The notes under the pieces are model-generated. The model worked only from the letters and a program-made list of their open reading frames with translations, searched no databases and had not been told where the DNA came from. DNA of 64,000 nucleotides from Diphasiastrum complanatum (taxonomy: Eukaryota; Streptophyta; Lycopodiopsida; Lycopodiales; Lycopodiaceae). Both the position numbers and the translations under genes were made by a program. This document shows, one piece after another, positions 11,575-22,983 of this stretch (position 1 is its first letter; the number at the start of each line of letters is the position of its first letter). The DNA is taken from positions 77,148,471 to 77,212,470 of the forward strand of contig CM055095.1 in NCBI GenBank assembly GCA_029204225.1. The letters are read 5' to 3'.

Positions 11575-12700
11575 AGATTGTTGCTTGTCTCTTCTTGGAC
11601 AGCCATGAGATAGCTCCATTACCTATGAAAATAGCATGAGCACTTGATCTCCAGCAAAGTCCGAATCTGAAAATCCATACAAGTTAGGTGATGATCCTCT
11701 ATAAACAATGCCAAAATCTCTAGAACCCAAGATGTACCTCAATACTCTCGTGCCTAGCTTCCAATTCTCCACACTACGATCATGCATAAATTGACTTAAT
11801 CTACCAACACAATAGTTAAGATCAGGTCTTGTGATGGTTACATATACGAGTGAACAAACTAGCTTCTTATAAAGAGTAATGTCCTCAAAGGATCTTTCAT
11901 TGCCTCTTATACTGAGCTTTACATTTGACTCCATTGGTGTATCAAAAGATTTAGCATCTACCATATGAAATCTTTTTAGAATAGAATTAACATACTTCTC
12001 TTGACAAATGAAAGTAGATTGAGAAGTTCGAAATACCTCTATTCTCAAGATATAATGCAAAAGACCAAGATCATGCACATGAAACTCTTTTTTTAGTGCA
12101 ATCTTGATAGCATCAATATCTTGATTGTTGCCTCCACTCAAAATGATATCATCCACATAGATTAAATAGTAACATCATTTCCAACAAATCTATAGTAAAG
12201 TGAATGATCGTACTCACTCATCTTGAAATTTTGAGAAAGTAGAAACATCTTAAGGTTAGCATACCAACTCGTTGGTGCTTGCTTAAGTTCATACAAACTC
12301 TTTTGTAGAAAACACACATGATTAGGCTTGCCATGTGAAATGTAGCCCTCAGGTTGCTCCATAGACACCTCCTCCTCAAGATCTCCATTCAAGAATGCAT
12401 TAGAGATATCCAATTGCCATAGATCCCATCCAAAAAGTTGCAAGAGATATTATGACCCGAATGCTTACCATTTTTGCCACGGGTGCAAAGGTCTCATCAT
12501 AGTCAATTCCATACTCTTGAGCATATCCTTTTGCCACCAATCTTGCTTTGTACTTGTTGATTGATCCATCTGGTTTGTCTTTACTCTGAAGATCCACTTG
12601 CATCCAATAGCCTTCTTGTCCTTTGGAAGTTCCACCAATGTCCATGTATTATTTTTCATAAGTGCTTGATACTCAAGATCCATTGCTTGGATCCACTCCT
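11575..12700 (-). pseudogene. Copia B reverse transcriptase and partial RNase H
   Basis: The minus-strand frames carry [20 protein letters not shown] at the RT start, then [36 protein letters not shown] and LYELKQAPTSWY. A shortened M-DD motif (MDDIILSGG; intact elements have YVDDI) is followed by PDLNYCVGRLSQFM. RNase H starts with FSDSDFAGDQ, skips the usual RRSTSGYCF stretch and resumes as GNGAISWLSKKRQATIS at ~11575. At least four frames are needed, so it is inactive. Confidence 0.85.
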
Positions 12701-12799
12701 CTTTTTTCTTGCTTCATCTACACATGTAGGTTCATCAAAAGAGGTTAGGAAAGCATAGTGTGTACCACCAACAACTTGCTTACCTTTTTCACCAGAAGT

Positions 12800-14148
12800 G
12801 AGCCTCAAAGGTTGTTGCCTTTGCCTTGATGTCCTCCTTGGCTTTTGATTTGAATAGACTCTTCAACATCAACATCCAAAGTATTATCAACAATGTCATC
12901 AACATCAAGAATGTTAGATCCAATGTCCACACCGCCACTTGAAGAAACTTTTGGAAAGTTTCCCTCATAAAAAATGACATGTCTTCCAATGACCACTTTC
13001 TTAGTTGAAGGAATGTAAACTTTGTAAGCCTTGCTCACCTCACTATAACCAACAAATATACCTTTCTTTGAGGATGGATCCTCCTTTTTCCTATCATCAA
13101 GAGTGATGTTGATATAGCAAATTCATCCAAAAGTTTTGAAAAACTTGACACTCTTCCTTCTACCAAACAACATCTCAAAAGGGGTTATTTCATCCAATAC
13201 CACACTCGGCCATCTATTGCATAGATAATTAGCACACAACAAAGCTTGATCCCAAAAGGATTTAGGAAGATTTGCGCCTAACCTCACAGCTTTGGCACTT
13301 CCACATAAGGTTCTATTCTTTCTCTCGGCCACTCCATTTTGTTGTGGTGTCCTTCGGCTTGTGTGCTCCCTCTTGATCCCATTTGCATCACAAAATGCTT
13401 TGAACTTGGTAGAAATGTACTCACCACCATGTCACTCAAGCACTTGATCTTTGTAGAAAATTGGACCTCCCTTGAACTTGACAAAGAAATCAAACACCTC
13501 ATCTTTGTTGTTTAGTAAATACTCTCAACAAAATCTACTAAAATCATTAATAAAAGTCACATACATCTTAGCACCTCCATTGCTAATTGTAGTAACACCC
13601 TGAATATCCGAATGCACAAATTGAAAAGGCTTTCTTGAGCTTGATGTAGATCTCTTGTAAGGTAACCTATGTGACTTTGATAAAGCACATTGCTCACAGG
13701 CATCATTCAAGCTTGTTAAAGAATTGGGAAGACCAAAAACAACTTCCCTCTTTGCCATCACCTCCAATGACTTGTAGTTGATATGCCTCAATCTCTTGTG
13801 CCATACCTCTTGCATTGACAATTGCTCCTTTGCCATACATCCAACTTGGTCAGCAACAACACAAGCATCAAGTTTGAACAACTCACCTTCCTTCTTCCCT
13901 TTTGCAATCAATTCATCTTCCATCTTGATCAAACAAGCATCACCATCAAACTCCACTTTGAATTCCTTGTCAAGCATTTGACTCACACTAAGAAGGTTCT
14001 TAGTGATAAATGGAATGAACAGAACATCCTTCAAATTCACATTCCTATTAGTAGAGAGAGAAATAGGAATTGTGCCAATCCCTTTGATTGCACACTCACC
14101 ATCATCGGCCGTGTAGATCACCTTCTTGTCACCTTCAAATGCCATCAA
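12800..14148 (-). pseudogene. Copia B protease tail, integrase and linker
   Basis: The minus-strand frame 14148-13525 has the protease C-terminal half (LKDVLFIPFITKNLLSVSQM), then the integrase zinc-binding module (WHKRLRHINYKSL, CEQCALSKSHR) and the first catalytic Asp in HSDIQG. After a stop and frame change come TPQQNGVAERKNRT with the catalytic Glu region and LFGRRKSVKFFKTFG. The second catalytic Asp motif is damaged. The linker KAYKVYIPSTKKVVIGRHVI precedes RT. Confidence 0.82.
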
Positions 14149-14157
14149 TGACGAATA

Positions 14158-15099
14158 CTACTCCTCATGATATGTCATATGTGATGTAGCTCCACTATCA
14201 ATCCACCAAGGATCCATATCTCCATGATTAACCAACAAGCAAGATGACATAACAAAAGCATCATTTGAATTTTGTTCATCAAAACCATCTTCATCAACAG
14301 TTAGATTGGTTTGCTTCTCACCTTGATCTCTCTTCTTCTTGAAGCAATCACTAGCAAAATGTCCTTTGACTCCACAATAGAAACATTTTAGCTTGGATCT
14401 ATCTTTCTTCTTGCCAACAAAAGTAGAAGGCTCACCTTGATCTTGCCCTTTTGACCATTTGCTTTTGCCTTTGCCCTTGAAATTCCCATTTGAGAACATA
14501 GCTTCCTCTCCAATTTGAGATTTAGAAGATGCACCTCTTCTTGCTTGGAGTCTAAACTCTTCAGCCGCCAAGACCTCTTGCAAGTCCTCCATACTTGGCA
14601 ATGTTTTTTGAATAGCAAAACTTTGCACCAAATTAGCATGATCATCCAACAAGCCATTAACAACAACTTGAACAAGCTCCACATCCGTAATGCTTTCTAT
14701 AATGCATGCTAGTCCATCACTCAAAGCTTTAACTCTCAAAACAAAAGCATGAGTGGCTTTGAAACATTTGCCTCCTTAGGGTTAGAACCCTAGATGTAGA
14801 CTTGGACTCATAAACCTTTTTCAAAGATTCCCAAGCCTCACTAGATGTTGTGCACTTACCAACTTCCTTGAGAAGTTCATTAATCACATTCATCTTCATC
14901 ACATGTAAAGCTTTCTTTGCCCTCTTGTCATACCTCAATTGGTCTTGAGGTGCCAAAGGTCTCTCCTCCACACTACAACAATATCCTACAACAAATCATT
15001 CATCTCAAGCAAAGATTCCATCCTCACCTTCCAAGTAGAATAATTTGTTGAGGTAAGCCTATCATTGCCTTCCAACATGAAGCCACTTGAGGTTGCCAT
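14158..15099 (-). pseudogene. Copia B gag with zinc knuckle and protease site
   Basis: Gag starts at the ATG at 15099 (MATSSGFMLEG...TNYSTWKVRME) and meets an in-frame stop after ~37 codons. It then continues in the frames 14971-14729 and 14739-14158. The zinc knuckle CFYCGVKGHFASDC (CX2CX4HX4C) lies near 14370. The protease active site follows as WIDSGATSHM at ~14190. The order and spacing are those of plant copia gag-pol. Confidence 0.83.
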
Positions 15100-15674
15100 G
15101 TTGCAATGATCTGATCTTCTCTTTGAACCTGTTCCAATGCACTTAGCACTCCCTTGAAAATCAACAAATGAAACTCAAGAAGAAATCACAAAGATTTGGA
15201 AACAATCTAGCCTCTCCTTTTCTCTCTTCTAGCAAATCCTAGCACATAGAATGTTGATTTCTTGATCACAATAGATCTAAACACAATATGATGAACTTTT
15301 GATTGAGACACACTCTTGAAAAAGTCCAGCAACTTAAAATCAAAAGATCCTATTTTTAGGGTTACTCCAAAAATGCAAAATTTTGAATCAAGTAAAAACT
15401 ATATGCAAAAGCTAGAATCTTGATACATCATCTTGTAGAATGTAACGTCCACTACCATGAGCCATTTTTCTCTCCATATTCCAATAAGTGGTTTCAAAAA
15501 TTGACCTACTCCAAGTGATTTGACCTAAAATGATGCTTGGATCACAAAGATCCACTTTTTATACTTGAAAATGCATGATTTGAGCTAGAAACACCTCCTA
15601 ATCCACATCGAAATTTATGGCGCCCTCAAATCACCTCTAGATTTGGCAAATACTCCAACTTTGGCCTGTAACTT
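15100..15674 (-). other. Copia B leader
   Basis: This is the untranslated stretch between the primer site and gag of copia B, read on the minus strand. It holds one GGCGCC-type word (15620) and no open frame of note. Confidence 0.5.
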
Positions 15675-15686
15675 GCTCTGATACCA
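15675..15686 (-). promoter_or_regulatory. Primer binding site of copia B
   Basis: The + strand GCTCTGATACCA is the reverse complement of TGGTATCAGAGC and directly adjoins the LTR end at 15687. Confidence 0.88.
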
Positions 15687-16334
15687 TGTGAAAAAATCAG
15701 ATTCAAAACATAATGGATCACAAGATCTTGACCAAATTTGGATGCACATCTAGATTTAGCTACAAGATAAAAATCATCAATTTAGGCATGCTAGAATTGC
15801 ATAAATCACTAAGATCTGATCATAAGCACTCAAAGACAGTAAGGTACTGTCCCTGTCTGTACAACAACAACAGCCTACTGTCCTTCACATGTGTGGATGC
15901 AAGATCAACAATAAGAATGACATTCTACACACTAGAAATCAAGATATCTAGAGATTTACACATGAGATGGACATAGAATCAAAGGAGATGAATTTTTCAC
16001 ATAAAATGAGAGTACAAAGATACTTTCTCCACGCTGGTACTGCTATTTATAGCTCCTAAAATGTCATTTGGCCAATTGCCCTAAACTTGCCCTAGATGGT
16101 AACTTCTTGTTACTTCATCAAAAAACCTAGAAATTCTAGTCTAGATGCAATGTATGAAATCTAGCCAATTAGAATGGGTCCAAATCCGACCTCATCCATT
16201 TATCTACTTGCCAAAAATAGTACAAACACTATTTAGGCCTTTATTGACAAATATAAATCTATCTCTAAGTTGAAATTTCATGTTGGCCTCAAAATTGCCA
16301 AAATAGATCAACTAAACTAGTTGAATTTTTCACA
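15687..16334 (-). repeat. 5' LTR of copia B
   Basis: This 648-bp stretch is bounded by the inverted termini TGTGAAAAA (15687) and TTTTTCACA (ending 16334). The primer site sits directly outside the left end. The second LTR is absent from the window, so age cannot be estimated. Confidence 0.8.
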
Positions 16335-16990
16335 CAAACCAACTAGGAGAACAAATTTTTGTGTGAAGGGGGTTTTGCAAGCATAGCGAGACTTCAAGGT
16401 TATGGTGAAATGTCAAGGAGGGAGGAAGTGTAGTTAGGGTTTGGAACACCCTAGGATCATAGTTGGCACTTTTGAAGGTTGTGCTATAAAGTGTTGAGAA
16501 GAATGTTGTCCTTGTAAAAAGAAGGCATAAAACCTTATCGGATCAAAGTTGGCCATAACTCATTGGAAAGGGGAGTTTAAGATCTTTCCAATGATGTCTT
16601 TACATGTCATGTGTGGTTAACAAAGATGAAGCTACTATAGAAGGTGATAAGTTTAGATAGGTAATTGTGTGAACTACTTCGTGGATGTCATTCTCGCAGA
16701 CTAGAGCACGTCTGTTAAAAGCAACTACACAAGGAGCTAGGGGGGAGGGCAACCTGTTTGAAGGAGGAGGTTTAAGAAACTGTTTCTCTAGCTAACCTCC
16801 ACAAAGTACTATATGAGTAGTAGGCTGTTGGAGAGGGAGGATCATTCACTTGAGTGTTGGCTTGAGTGCAACATGAAGAATTGGGTGCTAGGAGGAGGAC
16901 AAGCATCCCTCAAGGATTCTAGATATTTGAAAGAAGAAGAAAGTCCCATCTTCCACTCTGTTGGAGCTTTGGATAGTTAGAGAGGAGGGT
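16335..16990. other. Intron sequence, nothing recognised
   Basis: About 650 bp lies between copia B and the TSD of copia A1. It is richer in G on the + strand than its surroundings, with no open frame or repeat that I recognise. Confidence 0.4.
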
Positions 16991-16995
16991 TGTAA

Positions 16996-17152
16996 TGTAG
17001 GAAAGCAAGAGTCAAGTCACCAAGATCTAGTTATCAATCAATCTCCACAGAAAACAAGAGAGAAGAGGCTGGGCGCCCAACTCTTCTCTCTTCTTTTCTG
17101 TGGAGATTGATTGATAACTAGATCTTGGTGACTTGACTCTTGCTTTCCTACA
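16996..17152. repeat. Palindromic 5' LTR of copia A1
   Basis: Arms 16996-17067 and 17081-17152 are reverse complements over 72 bp with one mismatch, around a 13-bp centre containing GGGCGCCC. The right arm is the normal U5 end of this LTR family (ending CTTTCCTACA); the left arm is the same end inverted. The U3 promoter part seen in the 3' LTR is absent. Both arms share a GTGAC variant where the 3' LTR has GTGGC, so one was copied from the other. Confidence 0.88.
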
Positions 17153-17164
17153 TGGTATCAGAGC
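17153..17164 (+). promoter_or_regulatory. Primer binding site of copia A1
   Basis: TGGTATCAGAGC directly follows the LTR end CCTACA; it is complementary to initiator Met tRNA. Confidence 0.9.
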
Positions 17165-17863
17165 TACCGGATCTGCAACAAGCTTGTTTGTTGGCGCCCT
17201 ACCAGAAGAGGAGCTTCTCTGCTTTTTGTTGTGAAATTTCAGCATCTTGCTGATCTTTTCAAGTGTAGTTTGGATCAACTTTTTTGTCTCTTTTCAAGTC
17301 GAAGGAGGGCAGCCATCAGAGAGCTTGGAGGAGCAATTTTTGGCACCCAAAAATCAGAATCTCAAATCTGATTTTTATGCAACCAGTTTTCAGCAAGTTT
17401 TGTTTGGAGGAGGGCGCCCAAAAATCTGCTACTGATTTTTGGTTGTGGTGTCTCCTTATCTTGCTGTTTTTGTTTTCAGGTTTGCATTTGTGTAGGGGGG
17501 CACCCAAAATTCAGCAAACTCTATTCAGGGTTAGGTTAACTTGTGGCTGGAAATTTACAGATTCTCAGCAAGTAGTAGGGCGCTTTCAACAGCCCTATTG
17601 GAGTGTGTTGATCACACTATTTGGCTTCCTAATTGGGTTTAGGTGTAGGCTTCAATCGAAGCTAACCTAATTTTCAAGAAGCTGTTTTTTTTGTGCAGAA
17701 ACATAGCCATCTATCCGTTATCTTTTGGGCACTTTGGTTGCAGATTGAAAGACATCTTGTGCTCCTACTTTCAGCTCTTTGTTTGCTGCAAATTTTTGAG
17801 TAGATTTGGTTGTGGAAAGGCTCTCTTTCCTATCTACTACAAGTTGAAATTTTGTTGGAGGTA
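17165..17863 (+). promoter_or_regulatory. Copia A1 leader with GGGCGCCC words
   Basis: GGCGCC/GGGCGCCC words or one-base variants occur near 17192, 17345, 17412, 17499 and 17579. Three are followed by AAAA(A)TC or AAAATTC. No convincing open frame is present. The homologous leader is conserved in the A' element at 62770-63322. Confidence 0.6.
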
Positions 17864-19052
17864 ATGGTTAAAGAATCGGAAGCTATCGGTTCTTTGTTTA
17901 GTGAAGATCGATTGGATGGCACAAACTACTCCTTGTGGAGTTACATGATGAAGAATCTTCTCATAGCGAAAGAGCTATGGGATTTGGTCAATGGTGATGA
18001 GGAAAGGCCTCCGTCGTTGGTACCTCCTACACCTCGTGGATCATCATCATCAACATCATCTTCGGAAGAACAAAAGAAGTGGTATAGAAGGGATGCACAA
18101 GCACATTCTATGGTTGCTCTTGCTGTGAAAAGATCTATCTTACCTCATATTAGGTCTTGTAAGACATCTAAAAGTGCGTGGGATACACTTTATACTATGT
18201 ATAGAGTCAAAAATCCAGCAAGAGTGGTGTATCTTAGAAATTGATGAGATAATTGAGGACGCTCAATTTGTTTCCATTATTCTCAATTCATTACCTTCAT
18301 CTTATCTTCCATTTGTTTCATCTTTGAGTATCTCTCTTAGGGGACAACAAGTCTCCTTTGATGAACTTGTTGGGCTGCTTCTTCAAGAGGAGCAAACGAG
18401 GCAAGACTTTGCGGGTGACACTCAACAAGATCAAGCTTTCTTCACGAAAGGCAAGGGCAAAGGCAAGTCAAAAGGTAAGGGGAATCCTCATTCCAAGGAT
18501 GAGCAAAAGCCCGTTGGAGGTCAAAATGTCAACACTCAAAAGAAGAAAGGGAAGTGCCATTATTGCAAAAGGTGTGGGCACTTCATCAAGGATTGTAAGA
18601 AGAAGCTTGCGAAAGAGGAGAGTAAAGGAATTGATACTAGTGCTTCATTTGCTACTTTGGTGGAGCAAGAGCTTGAAACTAGTGGTGATCTCTTCAACCA
18701 AGACTATGCTTTTGTTTCTAATATTGCTTCTACTAGTACTACTACATCTATGAGGAATTCAGATTCTGTTTTGCAAGTTGCTGATTTTCAGCCCATTGAA
18801 TGGGTGATTGATAGTGGTGCTACTCGTCATATGACTTCTCGTAAAGAAGCACTCACTAAATTAGTGAAAGTGCAAAATGGAAGTAAGGTACAATGTGCGG
18901 ATGATGCATCTTATTCTATTCATTGAATTGGAATTGTAGCCATCATTTTGCCTAATGGTGAAGAAAAGTACATTAAGAATGTGCTTTATGTTCCGGGAAT
19001 CAAGAAGAATCTTCTTTCGGTTTCAACTATGTTGAAGCAAGGACTAGTTGTT
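17864..19052 (+). pseudogene. Copia A1 gag and protease, interrupted by G1
   Basis: Gag starts at the ATG at 17864 and carries LDGTNYSLWSYMMKNLL and ELWDLVNG. A frame change near 18235 separates the N-terminal half from the C-terminal part (LRGQQVSFDELVGLLLQEE). The zinc knuckle is CHYCKRCGHFIKDC. The protease site is IEWVIDSGATRHM. A stop occurs at 18924-18926. Coding resumes with LYVPGIKKNLLSV and is cut at LVV by the G1 insertion; it continues at 25689. Confidence 0.87.
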
Positions 19053-19503
19053 AGTTATGAACGTAGCCACGGCTGATCTAGATTTAGTCTATGAAAGCAT
19101 CACATAAGCAAGACTTAACCCTAGAAAGCAGGAGAGAGAAAGCTTAAAGAGACTAAAGAAGGAGATCATATCATAAGCCAAGTAACAAATGACACAGAAT
19201 CCCTACTTATAGCCAAGAGGAAGCCCTAAAAGGAAGCTTCCAGTGGCTAGGGCCAAACTGAGAGGGAAAATAGTGCGCCCTCCAAGAAGGCCCCCACTCT
19301 CAGTAATATGACCAAATAACCAATATAGTGAATCATAGGGCCCAAGGCCAATAATATGGTCTAAATGTCAATAATAGGGCCCAAGGCCAACCATATGGTC
19401 TAAATGTCAAATAATGAATAAAAAAGGGCCCAAAGCCTGCCTATGCATAAAGTAAAGTAAATGTAAATGGACATGGCGAATGTAATGAGCCGAGTCCATA
19501 ACT
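19053..19503 (-). repeat. 3' LTR of G1
   Basis: On the + strand it starts AGTTATGAAC and ends GTCCATAACT, giving 7-bp inverted ends AGTTATG/CATAACT. The adjoining GTCCCCGAC (19504-19512), read on the minus strand as GTCGGGGAC, is a candidate polypurine tract. Confidence 0.92.
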
Positions 19504-19547
19504 GTCCCCGACACAAAAATAAGACCCAACTGCCATAAAGGACTGGA

Positions 19548-19800
19548 TCAAGTAACAACAAGCCCTGGAGGATCAACTGGAACAACATCTGGTGTAGTAA
19601 CAACTGGAGCAACAGCTGATGTAGAGGAATCAACAAGTGCGGCAAGAGCACGAGCCTGATCCGCAAGTGACGGTGTATGATAAAAGACATCAATAGGCTC
19701 CCATGTGGCCTCCTCAACAGGACGACCATCCCACTGGACTAGGAACTGAATCTGCCGGCGGCGTCAACTATGATGCAAACGCACCTGAAGGATAGCAGCA
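19548..19800 (-). pseudogene. G1 chromodomain-like tail of pol
   Basis: The minus-strand frame reads QFLVQWDGRPVEEATWEP followed by IDVFYH, the FLVKWxGxxxEEATWE core of the chromodomains that mark chromoviruses. In this family the domain tethers integrase to chromatin. It ends at a TGA at 19548-19550, shortly before the LTR. A 38-bp deletion near 19810, relative to the copy at 30.4 kb, throws it out of frame with integrase. Confidence 0.8.
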
Positions 19801-19859
19801 GGTAATAACGAGGAGCATCATCCTCAATAGCAGTACGTAATAAATTGACATGGAATATA

Positions 19860-21068
19860 TCACAGGCACGTGTGGAAGCAAGCAGTAAGCTGAAGACGAT
19901 ATGTAACTGGACTAAGAACCTCCAATATACAATAAGGCCCATAATAACGTGGTGCAAGCTTCTCAGTAGAAGCATGGCCCTGAATAAAATGATGACGTGC
20001 AAACTGTAGGCGTAGATATACCATATCATCAACATGAAACTCAACATGACGTCGATGACGATCAACTGAAGCCTGATAACGCTGCTGGACCTGCTGCAAA
20101 TGGGAACTGGCCTGGAGAATAAGCTCGCGAGCACCTGATAGAAATGAAGACAGTGTCACAGGTGTATTCTCGGGAGGAAGAGGAATACCAGGTAAAAGAG
20201 GTGCATAACCATGAGATAATAAAAATGGTGCAACGCTGGTGCTGGTACTAACAGAGCTGTTATAGCTATACTCTGCCAAACATAAGTGCTGATCCCAATC
20301 CTTCCCTGAAGGAGTAACAAAATGGCGCAAATAATCCTCAAGGATCCTGTTAAGGACCTCAGACTGCCCATCAGAAGTAGAATGATATGCAGACCCCATA
20401 AAAAGCTGTACATCCAATATACGCATAAGCTTTGTCCAGAACAATGATGTAAACTTACTATCCCGATCAGAAAGGATAGTACGAGGAAATCCATGTAGGC
20501 GAAATATCTCTGAAAGGAACAAGCGTGCACACTGCTCTGCTGTGATAGTACTACGGACGGGTATGAAATGTGCCTGTTTCGAGAACCTGTCAACTACCAC
20601 CATACATGAATCTTGACCACGACGGGTGCGGGGAAGGCCAACGATGAAGTCCGTAGAAATATTAGGCCACTGGTGGTGAGGAATAGGCCAACTCTGAAGC
20701 AAACCAGCGGACTTAGCACGGGAGTACTTATTACGTAAGCAGAAAGGACAGGTACGAATAAGTACAACAAGCTCTTTCCTAAGGGATGGCCAATAGAAAT
20801 GATCCTTAAGACGAGCATAAGACTTCTGAAAACCAAAATGACCCCCAACTGGGGACGAATGAGCATCCGACAACAACTGAGAATGGATACCCAAAGAACT
20901 AGGAATACAAAGAGAACCATAATGATAAAGACGATGGTCAACAATGGAATAAGCCTGATGAGGTGAAGACTGACATAGGTGGAGCAGAACTATAAACATC
21001 ACGAAAATCAGAACATGTAAGATAAGCAGATGGAAGATCATCAAACCAGGAAGGGATCGTGGCAACAA
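19860..21068 (-). pseudogene. G1 integrase
   Basis: This minus-strand frame has the zinc-binding HHCC region (GHFGFQKSYARLKDHFYWPS, CPFCLRNKYSR). The catalytic core has Asp in NISTDFIVGLP, Asp in LSDRDSKFTS and Glu in DGQSEVLNR. KLAPRYYGPYCIL follows, the GPF/Y-type module. The frame overlaps the end of the RT-RNase H frame at 20938-21068 but differs from it, so a frameshift separates them. All three catalytic acids are present. Confidence 0.9.
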
Positions 21069-22983
21069 GGGTATTCAATAAAGCAGGAAGTCTAGACAAT
21101 GCGTCAGCAGCAGTGTTAGCACGACCAGGACGATACAAAATAGAAAAATCAAAAGATTGTAAAAACTGCAACCAACGAAACTGACGATCACTAAGATCAC
21201 GCTGGGAGAAGAGATAACGTAAGGACTGATGATCAGTAACGATATCAAAAGGAACACGGTACAGGTAATGGCGCCACTTCTTAAGAGCATAGATAATGGC
21301 AAGAAGCTCTTTCTCATGGACAAAATAAAATTGCTCATAAGAGCGTATACGACGCGACTCATAAGCAATAATACACTGAGACTGACGAAGCAAGGCACCC
21401 AAACCAACATTACTAGCATCGGTCTCAACAATAAATTTCTGATCAAACTGTGGTAAACACAGGACAGAGGCCTCCACAACAGCACGATGAAGAGTGTCAA
21501 AGGCGAACTGACAATCAGAAATCCAAACAAAAGCACTAGACTTCTTCAAAAGGGCATGAAGAGGGGCAGCCACAGTGGCAAAGTGAGGAACAGGACGACG
21601 AAGGTGAGTAGCGAGACCAAGAAACATACGAACATGGTGGACATCTGTGGGAACAGGCCAATCAGCGATTGCCCGAACCTTATGAGGGTCCAAACGAATA
21701 CGACCATCACAAATGAGAAATCCTAAAAACTCAATCTCAACAACAGCAAAGGAACACTTAGAAAGTTTAGCAGACAACTGGTGATGAACAAGCAATGGAA
21801 AAACAGATGAAAGATGTAACACATGCTCATCAAGAGTCTTACTAAAAACAAGAATATCATCAAAATAAACTAAAACACAACGACCAAGGAGAGGACGCAT
21901 GATATTATTCATCACATTCTGGAACGCAGGTGGACCATTAGTAACACCAAAAGGAAGAACACGAAAGTCATACAAACCAAGATGGGTACGAAACGCAGTC
22001 TTGTGTTCGTCCGAAGGATGCATCCTAATCTGGTGATAGCTGGAACGTAAGTCTATCTTAGAGAAAAGATGAGAGGTGCCTAACTGTTCAAAGAGATCAT
22101 CCATGTGAGGAATAGGATACTGGTTACGGATGGTCAACTTATTGAGGGCACGATAATCAATGCAGAGGCGTTTGGAACCATCTTTCTTACTGACAAGGAG
22201 AACAGGGGCACCAAAAGGACTGTGACTAGGAACAATAAGGCCCTGATCTAGTAAAGCAGTAATCTGAAGCTCAACCTCATCACGCTCAGACTTAGACATA
22301 CGGTAAGGAGGCCGGGAGGGAGGAGCAGAACCAGGACGCAAATCAATATGGTGGTTCACATCACGTAATGGTGGTAGCGTCGTAGGTTCTGAAAAGACAA
22401 ATGCATACTGATGTAATAAGTCAGAGATCACCTGAGGAACAGCTGCTGGAGGAGAGGTAGTCACTGGAGAATCTGCTGCAGCACGCTGAACACATAATAA
22501 AGCTGCACAATGAGCCTTAGGTAGGCTGCGGATAAACTGCTTCCCGCTGATCACCTGGAAATCTGCCTGAGAATCAATACCAGCAAGTGAGTGGGTCACT
22601 GCATCATGAACAAATGTCAATGTCTGCTGAGCCAGGTCCAAAGTAACTGCTCCCAATGAAGCAAACCAATCAGCACCAAGGATAAGGTCATAGCGCTCCA
22701 GAGGAATGATATAAAGATCTGCCTGTCCAGAAAAATCACCAATGCGGTAGGATAATCCCTGAAACATCTGAGAACTAGGAAATGAGTGAGAACTGGCAAC
22801 CTCGACTCTGAGAGGCTGTGGAGCAGGAATAGGTGAAGCGCGTATCCGGCTGAGAACATAACTGCTGATAAAGGAATGAGTGCTGCCGGTATCAACTAAA
22901 GCAATATACTCACGACCAGTAATGCGCACACGTAGCCGAATGGAGCGAGGACCGGGGCACCCTGTCCAGGTAGCATAAGCCAT
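20938..22983 (-). CDS. G1 protease, reverse transcriptase and RNase H
   Basis: The frame is open to 23580, but homology starts about MAYATWTGCPG at 22983, so that is the start given; it overlaps the end of gag, as in frameshift-expressed gypsy pol. Protease: ALVDTGSTHSFI. RT: HYRMSKSERDE-type [49 protein letters not shown] and the catalytic VYFDDILVFSKT. RNase H: VETDASNVGLGALLRQ, a catalytic Glu near HEKELLAI and VTDHQSL. The region is uninterrupted for about 680 codons and looks recently functional. Confidence 0.9.
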   Translation of the reverse strand: MAYATWTGCPGPRSIRLRVRITGREYIALVDTGSTHSFISSYVLSRIRASPIPAPQPLRVEVASSHSFPSSQMFQGLSYRIGDFSGQADLYIIPLERYDLILGADWFASLGAVTLDLAQQTLTFVHDAVTHSLAGIDSQADFQVISGKQFIRSLPKAHCAALLCVQRAAADSPVTTSPPAAVPQVISDLLHQYAFVFSEPTTLPPLRDVNHHIDLRPGSAPPSRPPYRMSKSERDEVELQITALLDQGLIVPSHSPFGAPVLLVSKKDGSKRLCIDYRALNKLTIRNQYPIPHMDDLFEQLGTSHLFSKIDLRSSYHQIRMHPSDEHKTAFRTHLGLYDFRVLPFGVTNGPPAFQNVMNNIMRPLLGRCVLVYFDDILVFSKTLDEHVLHLSSVFPLLVHHQLSAKLSKCSFAVVEIEFLGFLICDGRIRLDPHKVRAIADWPVPTDVHHVRMFLGLATHLRRPVPHFATVAAPLHALLKKSSAFVWISDCQFAFDTLHRAVVEASVLCLPQFDQKFIVETDASNVGLGALLRQSQCIIAYESRRIRSYEQFYFVHEKELLAIIYALKKWRHYLYRVPFDIVTDHQSLRYLFSQRDLSDRQFRWLQFLQSFDFSILYRPGRANTAADALSRLPALLNTLVATIPSWFDDLPSAYLTCSDFRDVYSSAPPMSVFTSSGLFHC

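Larger units (their letters stand above)
11575..16334 (-). mobile_element. Truncated antisense Ty1/copia element B
   Basis: On the minus strand the order is 5' LTR (15687-16334), primer site, leader, gag, protease, integrase, RT and the start of RNase H, which is typical copia. The element stops at about 11575 inside RNase H, where gypsy RT sequence begins; the 3' LTR is missing. Stops and frameshifts are scattered through the coding region. It lies antisense to the host gene within the 30-kb intron. Confidence 0.88.
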
